In this document: positions 43,158 through 50,235 of the stretch, in pieces | How the letters are laid out: every line of letters starts with the position of its first letter | Numbering within the stretch: position 1 is the first letter of the stretch | Assembly (NCBI GenBank): GCA_964439885.1 | Contig: CAYTPE010000001.1 | Coordinates: 1 to 64,000, forward strand | DNA length: 64,000 bases | Source of the DNA: CAYTPE01 sp964439885 | GTDB lineage: Bacteria; Patescibacteriota; Patescibacteriia; Magasanikbacterales; GWA2-37-8 | Direction: 5' to 3' | Position numbers and translations under genes: made by a program | Notes under the pieces: generated by a model | Databases searched by the model: none | Seen by the model: only the letters and a program-made list of their open reading frames with translations | What the model was told of the DNA's origin: nothing

Positions 43158-44777
43158 ATGAGTACAGCTTTTTTTAAAAAGAAATCATTCTACATTCCAG
43201 CCATGATTGTGGTGTTGGTGGCAGTATTTATTGTCTATCGGAACTACAAAAAAGCCAATCAACCACCCAACTATGAAATGGCCACCGTCACACGCACAGA
43301 CCTCGTCCAAAAAGTAGAAGCGACCGGCAATGTGGAATCAGTGAACGACCTCGATTTACGATTCGAAACTCCCGGAACGCTCACCTATGTGGCTGTAAAA
43401 GAAGGTGATCATGTGCGCGCTGGTACGCTTCTGGCCAATTTGAATTTGGCTGCCCTGAACGCTCAGGTTGCGCAGGCCAATGCCAATTTGCAACAGCATC
43501 TTGCCGGCTCAACCGACCAGGATATTGCTTTTTACGCTTCGGCTGTGGAAGCTGCTCGTGTATCGCTCGAACAAGCCAAAGCAAACGCTGGTGTGGACGC
43601 AACAGTAGTCGGCGGGATAAGCATCTCCGGTAGCGCGTATGCGAATGCAGTTACGACGCTGCAGGCATCACTCGGTAAAATGGATGATGCTATTACACAA
43701 GCGGACAACATTTTGGGCATTGATAATACGATTGCAAACCAAAATTTCAAAAATTATCTCAGCAGCGGCAACCCAGTTCTAATGAATGACGCCGGTTTCA
43801 TGTATGCTGATGCGAAGGCAAAACGTGATGCGGCTCGCAGTGCCATTGCATCGCTTAGTTTGGTAAGCACCCCTTCGGCAGTCGAGTCGGCTTTTGCCCC
43901 TGCCACCGCATCGCTCACTTCTATTAGTACGCTACTCGGACAAGTGGGCCAAATTCTTAACGCAACCGTGCCACAAGGCAGTTTGACGCAGGATTTGCTT
44001 GATGCTAAGAAAACAATTATCACGACGTCTCGTTCCGGAGTCAATACAACCCTTACGAGCATTGCGAGCGCCGTGCAGGCGATTGCTGACGCGAAAGTGG
44101 CCGTGAACGCCAAACAGGCGGCGTATGACCAAGCAGTGGCGAACTATCAGGCTCGTACGGTACCGCCACGTGAAGTTGATGTGGCGTCATATCGTGCCGC
44201 ACTTTCGGCAGCCGTAGCAGCGCGTGATAAAGCAGTAATTCGCGCGCCGATCGATGGCGTCATCGCGAAAGTAAACAAAAAGCGTGGTGAACTCGTAACA
44301 TCGGCCGATGTGGCTATCCAAATGGTATCACCGCATTTCGAAGTGAAAGTTGATATCCCCGAAACCGATGTATCCAAACTCAAATTGAACGACCCGGTGG
44401 ATATCACGCTTGATGCCTTCGGCCCGGAAACCAAATTCAGCGGTGTGATTACAGCGATCGACCCGGCCTCCACTGTTATCCAAGATGTGGTGTACTACAA
44501 AGTAACGGTAGCCTTGAACGATACGGATCAAGCGATCAAACCAGGGATGACGGCAAACGTATCGGTGACCACCGACAAACGCGATGCCACACTCTCGATC
44601 CCAGTACGCGCGGTGCGCACCAACGATGACGGTAGTAAGAGTGTGCGTATTCTGGAAAACAAGAATCAAGAAAAGAGTGTCCCCGTAACACTCGGCCTGA
44701 AAGACAGTGAAGGACGCGTGGAAGTGGTGAGCGGCCTTACGGAAGGACAACAGATTATTGTGAGCACCAAGCAATAA
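43158..44777 (+). CDS. macA: HlyD/MacA-family efflux adaptor protein
   Basis: A 539-residue adaptor with one N-terminal helix (about 10-27). The lipoyl-like halves are near ATGNVESVNDLDLRF and VIRAPIDGVIAKVNKKRG, separated by a long Ala-rich coiled hairpin (residues about 90-350), and beta-barrel and membrane-proximal domains follow (PGMTANVSVTTD). It would couple the ABC permeases to substrate export across the envelope. The hairpin is longer than in typical MacA. No outer-membrane partner gene is seen. Confidence 0.82.
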   Translation: MSTAFFKKKSFYIPAMIVVLVAVFIVYRNYKKANQPPNYEMATVTRTDLVQKVEATGNVESVNDLDLRFETPGTLTYVAVKEGDHVRAGTLLANLNLAALNAQVAQANANLQQHLAGSTDQDIAFYASAVEAARVSLEQAKANAGVDATVVGGISISGSAYANAVTTLQASLGKMDDAITQADNILGIDNTIANQNFKNYLSSGNPVLMNDAGFMYADAKAKRDAARSAIASLSLVSTPSAVESAFAPATASLTSISTLLGQVGQILNATVPQGSLTQDLLDAKKTIITTSRSGVNTTLTSIASAVQAIADAKVAVNAKQAAYDQAVANYQARTVPPREVDVASYRAALSAAVAARDKAVIRAPIDGVIAKVNKKRGELVTSADVAIQMVSPHFEVKVDIPETDVSKLKLNDPVDITLDAFGPETKFSGVITAIDPASTVIQDVVYYKVTVALNDTDQAIKPGMTANVSVTTDKRDATLSIPVRAVRTNDDGSKSVRILENKNQEKSVPVTLGLKDSEGRVEVVSGLTEGQQIIVSTKQ

Positions 44778-44914
44778 AACTCTAAATACGAAACCCTAAA
44801 CTCTAAACAAACTCAAATTTTTAATCACCTACATTCAAAAGGTGGTTTCGTAATGTGGTATGTGAGTTTTGAAATTGTTTAGGATGTAGAGTTTAGAACT
44901 TAAAATTTGAAGGT
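44778..44914. repeat. Intergenic word-type inverted repeat
   Basis: Left arm words AAACTCTAAATACG and CCCTAAACTCTAAAC; right arm words GTTTAGGATGTAGAGTTTAG; centre contains a CACCTACATT / AATGTGGTATGTG hairpin. The left arm is complementary to words before rpoD (52171-52203). Confidence 0.7.
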
Positions 44915-45637
44915 ATGTCATTAATCCAGATCATTGATTTAAAAAAGGATTATGTGAACGAGGAGCTCGTCACCCCTGTTCTGAAAGGTCTCAATTTCAG
45001 TATCGAAAAAGGGGAATTTGTCTCCATCATGGGGCCGAGCGGTTCCGGCAAATCGACGCTCATGCATATTCTGAGCTTCATGGACAAACTCTCCACGGGT
45101 AAATATCTCTTTGATGGGCAGGATGTAAGCACGCTTACCGACGATGAACTGGCCGAGATGCGCAGTACCAAGGTAGGCTTTGTGTTCCAGGCTTTTAATT
45201 TGCTCCCTCGCGCCAGCTCGCTCGAAAATGTGGTGTTGCCACTTATCTATAGCAAAACAGCCGCCGCAAAACGCGAACAGCGCGGTAAACAACTGCTTGA
45301 GTCAGTTGGCCTATCGCATCGCCTCGCCAATACGCCAGCGCAGCTCTCGGGTGGTGAAAAGCAACGCGTGGCGATCGCTCGCGCGCTCGTGAACAATCCG
45401 GATGTTATTTTTGCGGACGAGCCAACTGGTAACCTCGACTCCAAGTCCGGCCTCGCGGTGATGAAAATTTTACAGCAGCTCAACGACGAAGGGCGTACGA
45501 TTATACTCGTCACCCACGAACGCTTCACCGCCGAGCACGCTAAACGTATTTTGGAAATTCGCGACGGCCTCATCATAAAAGATGAAGCAGTCAAAAATCG
45601 TCAGATCGCGAAGGAGCGGGAGGAATTGGCGAAGTAA
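44915..45637 (+). CDS. macB: MacB-type ABC transporter ATPase
   Basis: A 240-residue stand-alone nucleotide-binding subunit (LolD/MacB class). Walker A GPSGSGKST, Q loop VFQAFNLLPR, signature LSGGEKQRVAIARAL, Walker B VIFADEPTGNLD and H loop LVTHE are all intact. It pairs with the two FtsX-like permeases downstream and the adaptor upstream to make a tripartite-like efflux or lipoprotein/peptide export system. Confidence 0.93.
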   Translation: MSLIQIIDLKKDYVNEELVTPVLKGLNFSIEKGEFVSIMGPSGSGKSTLMHILSFMDKLSTGKYLFDGQDVSTLTDDELAEMRSTKVGFVFQAFNLLPRASSLENVVLPLIYSKTAAAKREQRGKQLLESVGLSHRLANTPAQLSGGEKQRVAIARALVNNPDVIFADEPTGNLDSKSGLAVMKILQQLNDEGRTIILVTHERFTAEHAKRILEIRDGLIIKDEAVKNRQIAKEREELAK

Positions 45638-45662
45638 TGTGTTTTACCGGAGCATTTATTTT

Positions 45663-45764
45663 GTCATCCTGAGGCCACAGCCGAAGGATCCCTCTCCACC
45701 AATCGAAAGGGATTCTTCCCGCCAAAGGCGGATAGGCGGGGGTGTTAACCCCACTCAGAATGAC
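45663..45764. repeat. MITE-like inverted repeat element
   Basis: A 102-base element with ends GTCATCCTGAG and CTCAGAATGAC, containing GAAGGATC and a nested CCGCCAAAGGCGG palindrome. It sits in the 163-base gap between the ATPase and first permease genes. Elements of this GTCATyCTGAG form are widespread in bacteria. Confidence 0.8.
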
Positions 45765-45800
45765 AATTGTCCTTTTTGAGATATTTGGTAATCCATCATC

Positions 45801-47036
45801 ATGTTATTCGAAAATCTCAAATCAGCCTGGCAAATTATTTCCCGCAACAAAGTGCGGTCGTTTTTGACGATGCTTGGAATTATTATTGGTGTCATGTCAG
45901 TCGTCGTCATTATGTCCGTAGGTGCCGGCGCGCAAAGTCTTATCATCAACCAAATCAATAGCCTTGGATCGAACTTAGTGGGCATCTTACCCGGTAAGTC
46001 GGACGACAACGGGCCACCGGCAGCAGTCTACGGCATTGTTATTACCACGCTTAAAGATAGCGATGGCACGGCTATATTGAATTCAGGCAACCCTCATGTT
46101 GTGGCATACTCGTCATATGTGCGTGGTGCCGACACGGTAACGACCGATGAATCCAAAACCGATACGACGTTTATGGGTGTGAGTGCATCGTACCCGAATG
46201 TGGAAAATATCTCGATGGCCGAAGGGCACTTCTTTACGCATGATGATGAGGTGGGCGTAGAGCGAACAGCGGTGCTCGGCAGCGCGGTGGCGCATGATTT
46301 GTTTGGCGACCAGAGCGCACTCGGACGACGAATAAAAATTAAAAAAACAAATTTTCAAGTGGTAGGCGTGCTTGCGTCGCGCGGGCAAAGTGGATTCCAA
46401 AATCAAGATGATCAAATTCTTGTGCCGGTTACGACCGCGCAGAAATTGTTGCTTGGCATCGATCATGTAAATTTTATTCGGGTGAAAATAGATGACGCTG
46501 CGTATGTGGATAGCTCGATGGAAGAAATTCGCTCCATACTGCGTGATCGACACAACATCGTAAACGCGGAAAACGATGACTTTTCGGTTCGCTCCACCAA
46601 TCAAGGAGTGGATGTGTTGCTGAATATTACTAACGCTCTCAAATTTTTTCTCGCTGCCATTGCCGCTATTTCGCTCGTGGTTGGCGGTATCGGCATTATG
46701 AATATTATGCTGGCAGCCGTGGAAGAGCGCACCAAAGAAATCGGCTTACGAAAAGCCATTGGTGCCAAGCGGCGTAATATTATCAGTCAATTTTTGGTGG
46801 AAACGGTACTCATCACGTTTTTGGGGGGTGCTATTGGCATACTACTCGGTAGTTTGCTCGCGGTCACAGTGGCCAAAGTCGCGCAAGGCATGGGGTATCA
46901 GTGGGATTTGGTAATCACTTGGTCGTCGGTGATACTCGGCTGCGTCGTTTCTATTTCCATTGGCCTCATCTTCGGACTCAACCCAGCACGCCGCGCCGCC
47001 GCCCTTGATCCGATGGTGGCGTTACGGTATGAATAA
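45801..47036 (+). CDS. MacB/FtsX-type ABC permease (1)
   Basis: A 411-residue permease: one N-terminal helix (about 20-45), a large extracytoplasmic MacB_PCD domain (about 50-280) and three C-terminal helices with the FtsX core (AAISLVVGGIGIMNIML, EIGLRKAIGAKRRNI). Unlike canonical MacB it is separate from its ATPase. It is probably one half of a heterodimer with the next gene, with which it shares layout and the GIGIMNIM and EIGLRK motifs. Confidence 0.88.
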   Translation: MLFENLKSAWQIISRNKVRSFLTMLGIIIGVMSVVVIMSVGAGAQSLIINQINSLGSNLVGILPGKSDDNGPPAAVYGIVITTLKDSDGTAILNSGNPHVVAYSSYVRGADTVTTDESKTDTTFMGVSASYPNVENISMAEGHFFTHDDEVGVERTAVLGSAVAHDLFGDQSALGRRIKIKKTNFQVVGVLASRGQSGFQNQDDQILVPVTTAQKLLLGIDHVNFIRVKIDDAAYVDSSMEEIRSILRDRHNIVNAENDDFSVRSTNQGVDVLLNITNALKFFLAAIAAISLVVGGIGIMNIMLAAVEERTKEIGLRKAIGAKRRNIISQFLVETVLITFLGGAIGILLGSLLAVTVAKVAQGMGYQWDLVITWSSVILGCVVSISIGLIFGLNPARRAAALDPMVALRYE

Positions 47037-47054
47037 TTATTGAAAAGTTATTAA

Positions 47055-47120
47055 AAAATTATTAAGAAATTATTGTGTGAAAATATTAAAATAATTTTTC
47101 AATAATTTCTTAATAATTTT
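47055..47120. repeat. Perfect 21-bp inverted repeat between permease genes
   Basis: Arm 47055-47075 (AAAATTATTAAGAAATTATT plus G) is the exact reverse complement of 47100-47120. The right arm ends four bases before ATG 47125. Same word family as 18364-18408. Confidence 0.85.
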
Positions 47121-47124
47121 AAAA

Positions 47125-48357
47125 ATGAATTTCACCCCCATACAACTCGCTTACGGCTCACTGGTTCGTCAAAAGAAACGAGCGATTTTAACGATGCTCG
47201 CGATTGCTATTGGTATTGCAGCTGTTATCACTATTAGCGCGGCAGGAGCAGGGCTTCGAAGGCTGGTGCTGGGGCAGATCGATATTTTTGGCGCAAGTAC
47301 GTTTCATATAGAAACCCGTGTGCCAAGCTCAAAAAGCTCTGGCGGGTTTGGTTCAGTTGGTATTACTATTACCACTCTCAAAGAAAAAGATGTGATTGAT
47401 ATGCTGAAACTCCCGAATGTGGAGGCGGCCGAAGGTGAAGTATCGGGCCAGGAAATCGTGAGCTATAACGGACAGATTAGCAAATCATTACTTTCTGGTG
47501 CCGGCTACTCATCACCTGAAGTGCAGGTGCTTGAATTTCAAGAAGGACGTTTCTATACCAAAGACGAAGAAGATTCGCTCGCACAGGTAGCAGTGCTCGG
47601 ACCCAAAACCAAACAAAAATTATTTGGTGATGATACGGCCGAAGGCAAAACTATCTACATCAAAGGCAAACCGTTCCGCGTGATTGGCGTTCTGAAGCCG
47701 CGTGGCGCAGCATTCTTTTTTGACCTCGACAATATGGTGATGCTCCCCACTAAAACCATGCAAAAACGATTGCTCGGGATAGATTACTATGTGAGTATTT
47801 CCGGTAAATTTAAAGACGTAAACCAGTCCGAAAGTACCGCGAAGGATATTGCCTATATCTTGCGTGAAAATCACAATATAGCCGACGAGGCTCATGATGA
47901 CTTTGTGGTGCAAACGACGGTGCAGGCGCAGTCGTCACTCAGTGCGATCACGAGCGGTATTACTCTATTACTTATCGCACTCGTCTGCATCTCGCTTATT
48001 GTAGGTGGAGTTGGCATTATGAATATCATGTATGTATCGGTAGCCGAACGCACCTTCGAAATCGGTTTGCGCAAGTCGCTTGGAGCCAAAGGACGCGATA
48101 TTTTGGGTCAATTTTTGGCGGAGGCAGTGCTTGTGACGCTCGGCGGGGGAGTGGTGGGAGTCGTGCTCGGCGCGCTTTTGGCTTTGCTTATTTATCTTGG
48201 TGCCACTGCAGCCGGATTTAAATGGGTGTTCAGCATTTCTCTTTCATCTATCATTTTGTCAGTTTGCTTTTCCGGTTTTATTGGCTTACTCTTTGGCTTG
48301 TACCCAGCCAAAAAGGCCGCGGCACTCAATCCAATCGAAGCACTAAGGAAGGAATAA
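47125..48357 (+). CDS. MacB/FtsX-type ABC permease (2)
   Basis: A 410-residue paralogue of the previous permease with the same order: N-terminal helix, MacB_PCD periplasmic-type domain, then three helices with VGGVGIMNIMYVSVAERTFEI fragments and GLRKSLGAKGRDIL. Similar length and motifs but clearly diverged sequence indicate an old duplication and a heterodimeric transporter. It is the last gene of the operon, followed by a terminator. Confidence 0.88.
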   Translation: MNFTPIQLAYGSLVRQKKRAILTMLAIAIGIAAVITISAAGAGLRRLVLGQIDIFGASTFHIETRVPSSKSSGGFGSVGITITTLKEKDVIDMLKLPNVEAAEGEVSGQEIVSYNGQISKSLLSGAGYSSPEVQVLEFQEGRFYTKDEEDSLAQVAVLGPKTKQKLFGDDTAEGKTIYIKGKPFRVIGVLKPRGAAFFFDLDNMVMLPTKTMQKRLLGIDYYVSISGKFKDVNQSESTAKDIAYILRENHNIADEAHDDFVVQTTVQAQSSLSAITSGITLLLIALVCISLIVGGVGIMNIMYVSVAERTFEIGLRKSLGAKGRDILGQFLAEAVLVTLGGGVVGVVLGALLALLIYLGATAAGFKWVFSISLSSIILSVCFSGFIGLLFGLYPAKKAAALNPIEALRKE

Positions 48358-48413
48358 TGTTGAGTGAAGGCTGGTGAATTGCCGTTGGGTACAAAAAATA
48401 TTTTAAAAAAAAT

Positions 48414-48437
48414 AAAACCTTGGACAAAGGTTTTTTT
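48414..48437. terminator. Bidirectional terminator ending the efflux operon and the minus-strand RNA unit
   Basis: AAACCTT / AAGGTTT stem with a GGACA loop, T-run on the plus side and, on the minus strand, TTTTATTTTTTTT after the stem. Confidence 0.85.
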
Positions 48438-48717
48438 GTTGTGTAGTAGCTGGCCTGCCTCGGCTGCTACAGCTTGCTCCATCACCACCGGAGGGTAAGG
48501 TGAGAGCACATGCTGTGCAGCCGAGGCGAGGTCACTTGGCCCTACGCACGTACGTGCGTAGGTAAAGAGAGCCGCGGGCACCCGCTCGTCGCCGCCATGC
48601 CTTGTTCGTTCACCGGGGGGCCGGAGTTTTCCGAACAGAGACACACACGCGGTCACGACTAGCGGGGCCCGAGGCCCGACTGTGCCAACCACGATGAAGC
48701 TGTGGCTGGCGTTTGGA
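48438..48717 (-). ncRNA. GC-rich folded RNA segment downstream of the UCA tRNA
   Basis: About 280 bases with no convincing reading frame. Read on the minus strand it forms at least six clear helices: GCCAGCCAC/GTGGTTGGC, a GGGCC/GGCCC hairpin, GTTCG/CGAAC closing a CCGG hairpin, GCGGG/CCCGC, a perfect 22-base palindrome (48541-48562) and a terminal GCCTCGGCTGC/GCAGCCGAGGC stem. I tested it by eye against RNase P RNA, tmRNA and SRP RNA and found no match. It lies between the tRNA and a terminator. Function is unknown. Confidence 0.55.
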
Positions 48718-48787
48718 TGGGGCCAGGAGGATTCGAACCTCCGCATTCCGGTTTGAAGCCGGACGCTCACCTCTGAGCCATAGCCCC
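48718..48787 (-). tRNA. Short tRNA with anticodon UCA (UGA-reading); isotype unknown
   Basis: A 70-base cloverleaf: acceptor GGGGCTA/TGGCCCC, D stem GCTC/GAGC (or GCTCA/TGAGC with a GAGG tetraloop), anticodon stem TCCGG/CCGGA with loop CTTCAAA (anticodon TCA), a four-base variable loop, T stem GGAGG/CCTCC with TTCGAAT, and A73. It is too short for tRNA-Sec (no long arm). A73 fits neither Trp (G73), Gly nor Cys (U73), and there is no G3-U70 for alanine. The D loop lacks the usual A21. No CCA is encoded. The acceptor can be extended by two flanking A-T pairs. Confidence 0.75.
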
Positions 48788-48851
48788 ATACACCAGCACC
48801 GCCGAAGCGGTGCCGTCCTCTCTCACGCACATGCATGCGTGAGAAAAAAGC

Positions 48852-48917
48852 GACCCCCAAACCCGGGATCCGTCCACGGGAGGGAACCCGCGACAAACCA
48901 CGCGAGATCTGGGGGTC
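48852..48917 (-). ncRNA. 66-base folded element upstream of the UCA tRNA
   Basis: Closed by a perfect 7-bp helix (GACCCCC / GGGGGTC) enclosing smaller hairpins, including a CGGGTTCC / GGATCCCG stem with one mismatch. It is the same size as a tRNA but has no T arm or anticodon arm on either strand. It begins about eight bases after the predicted transcription start. Confidence 0.5.
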
Positions 48918-48928
48918 AGTTGGGCACA

Positions 48929-48957
48929 AGTAAACCAGTTTTGGTGTGTTTTGTCAA
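48929..48957 (-). promoter_or_regulatory. Promoter of the UCA-tRNA RNA unit
   Basis: Minus-strand TTGACA (48957-48952), 17-base spacer, TTTACT (48934-48929). With the terminator at 48414-48437 it defines a transcript of about 510 bases that has no protein gene. Confidence 0.65.
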
Positions 48958-49033
48958 TAGCTAAAGAAAAATGAATGTCGATAAAGTGGCTAAATTAAAC
49001 AGAATTTCACAATTATAGTGAAAAAAGTAAAAC

Positions 49034-49065
49034 AAAAAATCCCCACTCAAATAGTAAGGATTTTT
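49034..49065. terminator. Bidirectional terminator
   Basis: AAAAATCC / GGATTTTT stem around a 15-base loop; closes the minus-strand small-protein unit. The AT-rich 48960-49033 stretch holds nothing else I can name. Confidence 0.75.
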
Positions 49066-49096
49066 ATCTTGATGAAGCCTTTTTCCAAAAGGAAAT

Positions 49097-49163
49097 GCCT
49101 CGGCTACTCGTTAAATCTATACGCATCGGTAGAGACCTAACGAGTCGGTAGCCGGGGCGAGGC
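49097..49163 (-). other. Long 3' hairpin with GCCTCG...GAGGC closing stem
   Basis: CTCGTTA/TAACGAG inner stem and GGCTAC/GTAGCC plus GCCTC/GAGGC outer stem. The closing CCGAGGC motif matches the terminal stem of the 48438-48717 RNA, so both minus-strand units of the island end in a similar structure. Confidence 0.6.
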
Positions 49164-49202
49164 TTCCGTCTCGCTCCGTTGTGGCGGGGTGGGGGCGGCA
49201 CG

Positions 49203-49228
49203 GAGGAGCCGCCAGCGGGGGGCTCCTC
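49203..49228 (-). other. Hairpin directly after the small-protein stop codon
   Basis: GAGGAGCC / GGCTCCTC, 8 bp, starting one base after the TGA stop at 49230-49232. Confidence 0.6.
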
Positions 49229-49229
49229 T

Positions 49230-49406
49230 TCAGCTCTTGTAGAGGTAGAACACGACGGCGCCCGCTCCGAAGAGCAGGCAGAGCCACGAGAAGTGGCTCA
49301 TGAGTCGGGGGAAGAAGCGGAAGTTGTCCCGATCGATCCACCAGAGGATCCTCACCCAAACTCCCACTGCGAAGAGCAGTATTCCAAGCACTCGCCACGT
49401 TTCCAT
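49230..49406 (-). CDS. Small two-helix membrane protein of the GC-rich island
   Basis: A 58-residue protein (starts METWRVLGILLFAVG, ends VFYLYKS) with two membrane helices (about 5-24 and 36-54) and aromatic, basic residues between. I recognise no family. ATG 49406 is chosen because a full AGGAGGT Shine-Dalgarno lies four bases upstream, which is rare in this window. It ends in TGA and is followed at once by a GC-rich hairpin. Composition is well above the neighbours in GC, suggesting transfer. Confidence 0.6.
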   Translation of the reverse strand: METWRVLGILLFAVGVWVRILWWIDRDNFRFFPRLMSHFSWLCLLFGAGAVVFYLYKS

Positions 49407-49419
49407 CTTGACCTCCTCC

Positions 49420-49434
49420 GGGTCACCACGACCC
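49420..49434 (-). other. Leader hairpin next to the Shine-Dalgarno site
   Basis: GGGTC / GACCC with a GTGGT loop ends two to three bases before the AGGAGGT site of the small gene, so it could affect ribosome access. Confidence 0.4.
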
Positions 49435-49527
49435 GTGTCTACCGCAATAGTATATACGCATAATACACTACTACGATCGACACCGGTCAGAAAGATTACA
49501 TTATTAAAGCGCACTTTATTTAAATAA

Positions 49528-49556
49528 AACATACTCTAGGGCAGGCTTAATGTCAA
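49528..49556 (-). promoter_or_regulatory. Promoter of the small membrane-protein gene
   Basis: Minus-strand TTGACA (49556-49551), 17-base spacer, TATGTT (49533-49528); leader of about 115 bases. Confidence 0.65.
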
Positions 49557-49658
49557 TAATGACGAAACATTATACGGAATATTCAAGGTGAGAATTTTTT
49601 TATACTCCGCAGTTACTTTTTTGGTTTAATTAGCGTATATAGTAGCGTGCTATTGGCA

Positions 49659-49697
49659 GGGTTATGAGTGTGCTTCTGTAAAGCATATTTATAACCC
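49659..49697 (+). promoter_or_regulatory. Leader hairpin before the 89-residue protein gene
   Basis: GGGTTAT / ATAACCC outer stem and TGCTT / AAGCA inner stem, 28 bases upstream of ATG 49726. The preceding gap (49557-49658) has only a weak TATATA-like box near 49637. Confidence 0.45.
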
Positions 49698-49725
49698 GGC
49701 CGATGTCGCTGGGGGGAGGAAGAAG

Positions 49726-49995
49726 ATGGCCAATCGTCGTGCAAACGTGGTGCCGGGAGCTCCGGCGCCGGTTACTCCAGACCGTACCGCCGGGGCCGAT
49801 GCCCCGACGCGGTACATGCCTCAGATCGATGGCAGCAGTGCGGCCGACAAGCGGCATCGGCCGCTCGCTGACGGGCTGGCAGAGAGCCGGCTCGTCCAGA
49901 TCGTCTGCCTGCGCCGCTACCTCTGGGTGGCGGGCGGAATCGCGGCCCTGGAGGCCGCTCTGCTGGCCGCGCTGGCGGCTAAGTTCCTCCTCTAG
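49726..49995 (+). CDS. Small membrane-anchored protein of the GC-rich island
   Basis: An 89-residue protein: Pro/Ala/Arg-rich soluble N-terminus (residues 1-62, with a TPDRTAGADAPTRYMPQ stretch) and a single C-terminal helix (about 67-88, GGIAALEAALLAALAAKFLL). No family is recognised; the layout is that of a tail-anchored protein. A GGGAGGA Shine-Dalgarno precedes the ATG. Codon use is far GC-richer than in dnaG next to it. It ends in TAG and is followed by strong hairpins. Confidence 0.6.
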   Translation: MANRRANVVPGAPAPVTPDRTAGADAPTRYMPQIDGSSAADKRHRPLADGLAESRLVQIVCLRRYLWVAGGIAALEAALLAALAAKFLL

Positions 49996-50000
49996 GAGGC

Positions 50001-50051
50001 TGACCCCGCGGGGTCTCGCCCGTGAGCGCTTTCGAGCGACCGGCGAGACCC
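50001..50051 (+). terminator. GC-rich hairpins after the small gene
   Basis: A GACCCCGCGGGGTC palindrome overlaps a longer GGGTCTCGCC / GGCGAGACCC stem. There is no immediate T-run, so termination is uncertain. Confidence 0.45.
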
Positions 50052-50099
50052 CCGGGTCTCACTACTCCACGTATTGCTTTTTAAGCCGTGGGGTGATAA

Positions 50100-50228
50100 G
50101 GTTTGAGTGTTGTGTGAAAAGAATAAAGAGTAAAGAATAAAGAATAATAAACGAAACCACCACTCTTTACCTGCCTGCGTAGGCAGGCTCTTTACTCTTT
50201 ACTCTTTACTCTTTACTCTTTACTCTTT
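50100..50228. repeat. Word-type inverted repeat before dnaG with nested palindrome
   Basis: Left arm words AAAGAATAAAGAGTAAAG; right arm five or more copies of CTTTACT. A GC palindrome (CCTGCCTGCGTAGGCAGG) sits inside. The right arm ends about ten bases before the GTG start of dnaG. Confidence 0.8.
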
Positions 50229-50235
50229 CTCATCC

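Noticed and set aside
48438..48717. RNase P RNA, tmRNA or SRP RNA
   Set aside because: A GGAAAACTCC stretch on the minus strand and a GGTAAGGTGAGAGC stretch on the plus strand recall RNase P RNA, but they are on opposite strands and the other universal segments are missing; no tmRNA tag or SRP GGAAGC-type core is seen.
48718..48787. Selenocysteine tRNA
   Set aside because: The loop and anticodon match, but the variable arm is only four bases and the total length is 70.
48852..48917. A second tRNA before the UCA tRNA
   Set aside because: The 7-bp closing helix and length fit, but neither strand gives a T arm or an anticodon arm.
48192..48929. 245-codon minus-strand open frame across the GC-rich RNA region
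   Set aside because: It runs through the tRNA and into the antisense of the second permease gene, has no start signal and no protein-like pattern; the strong structure and tRNA explain the region better.
48713..48964. Plus-strand 83-codon open frame over the tRNA
   Set aside because: It is the antisense of the UCA tRNA and its flanking hairpins; Arg/Ser/His-rich translation is typical of such shadows.
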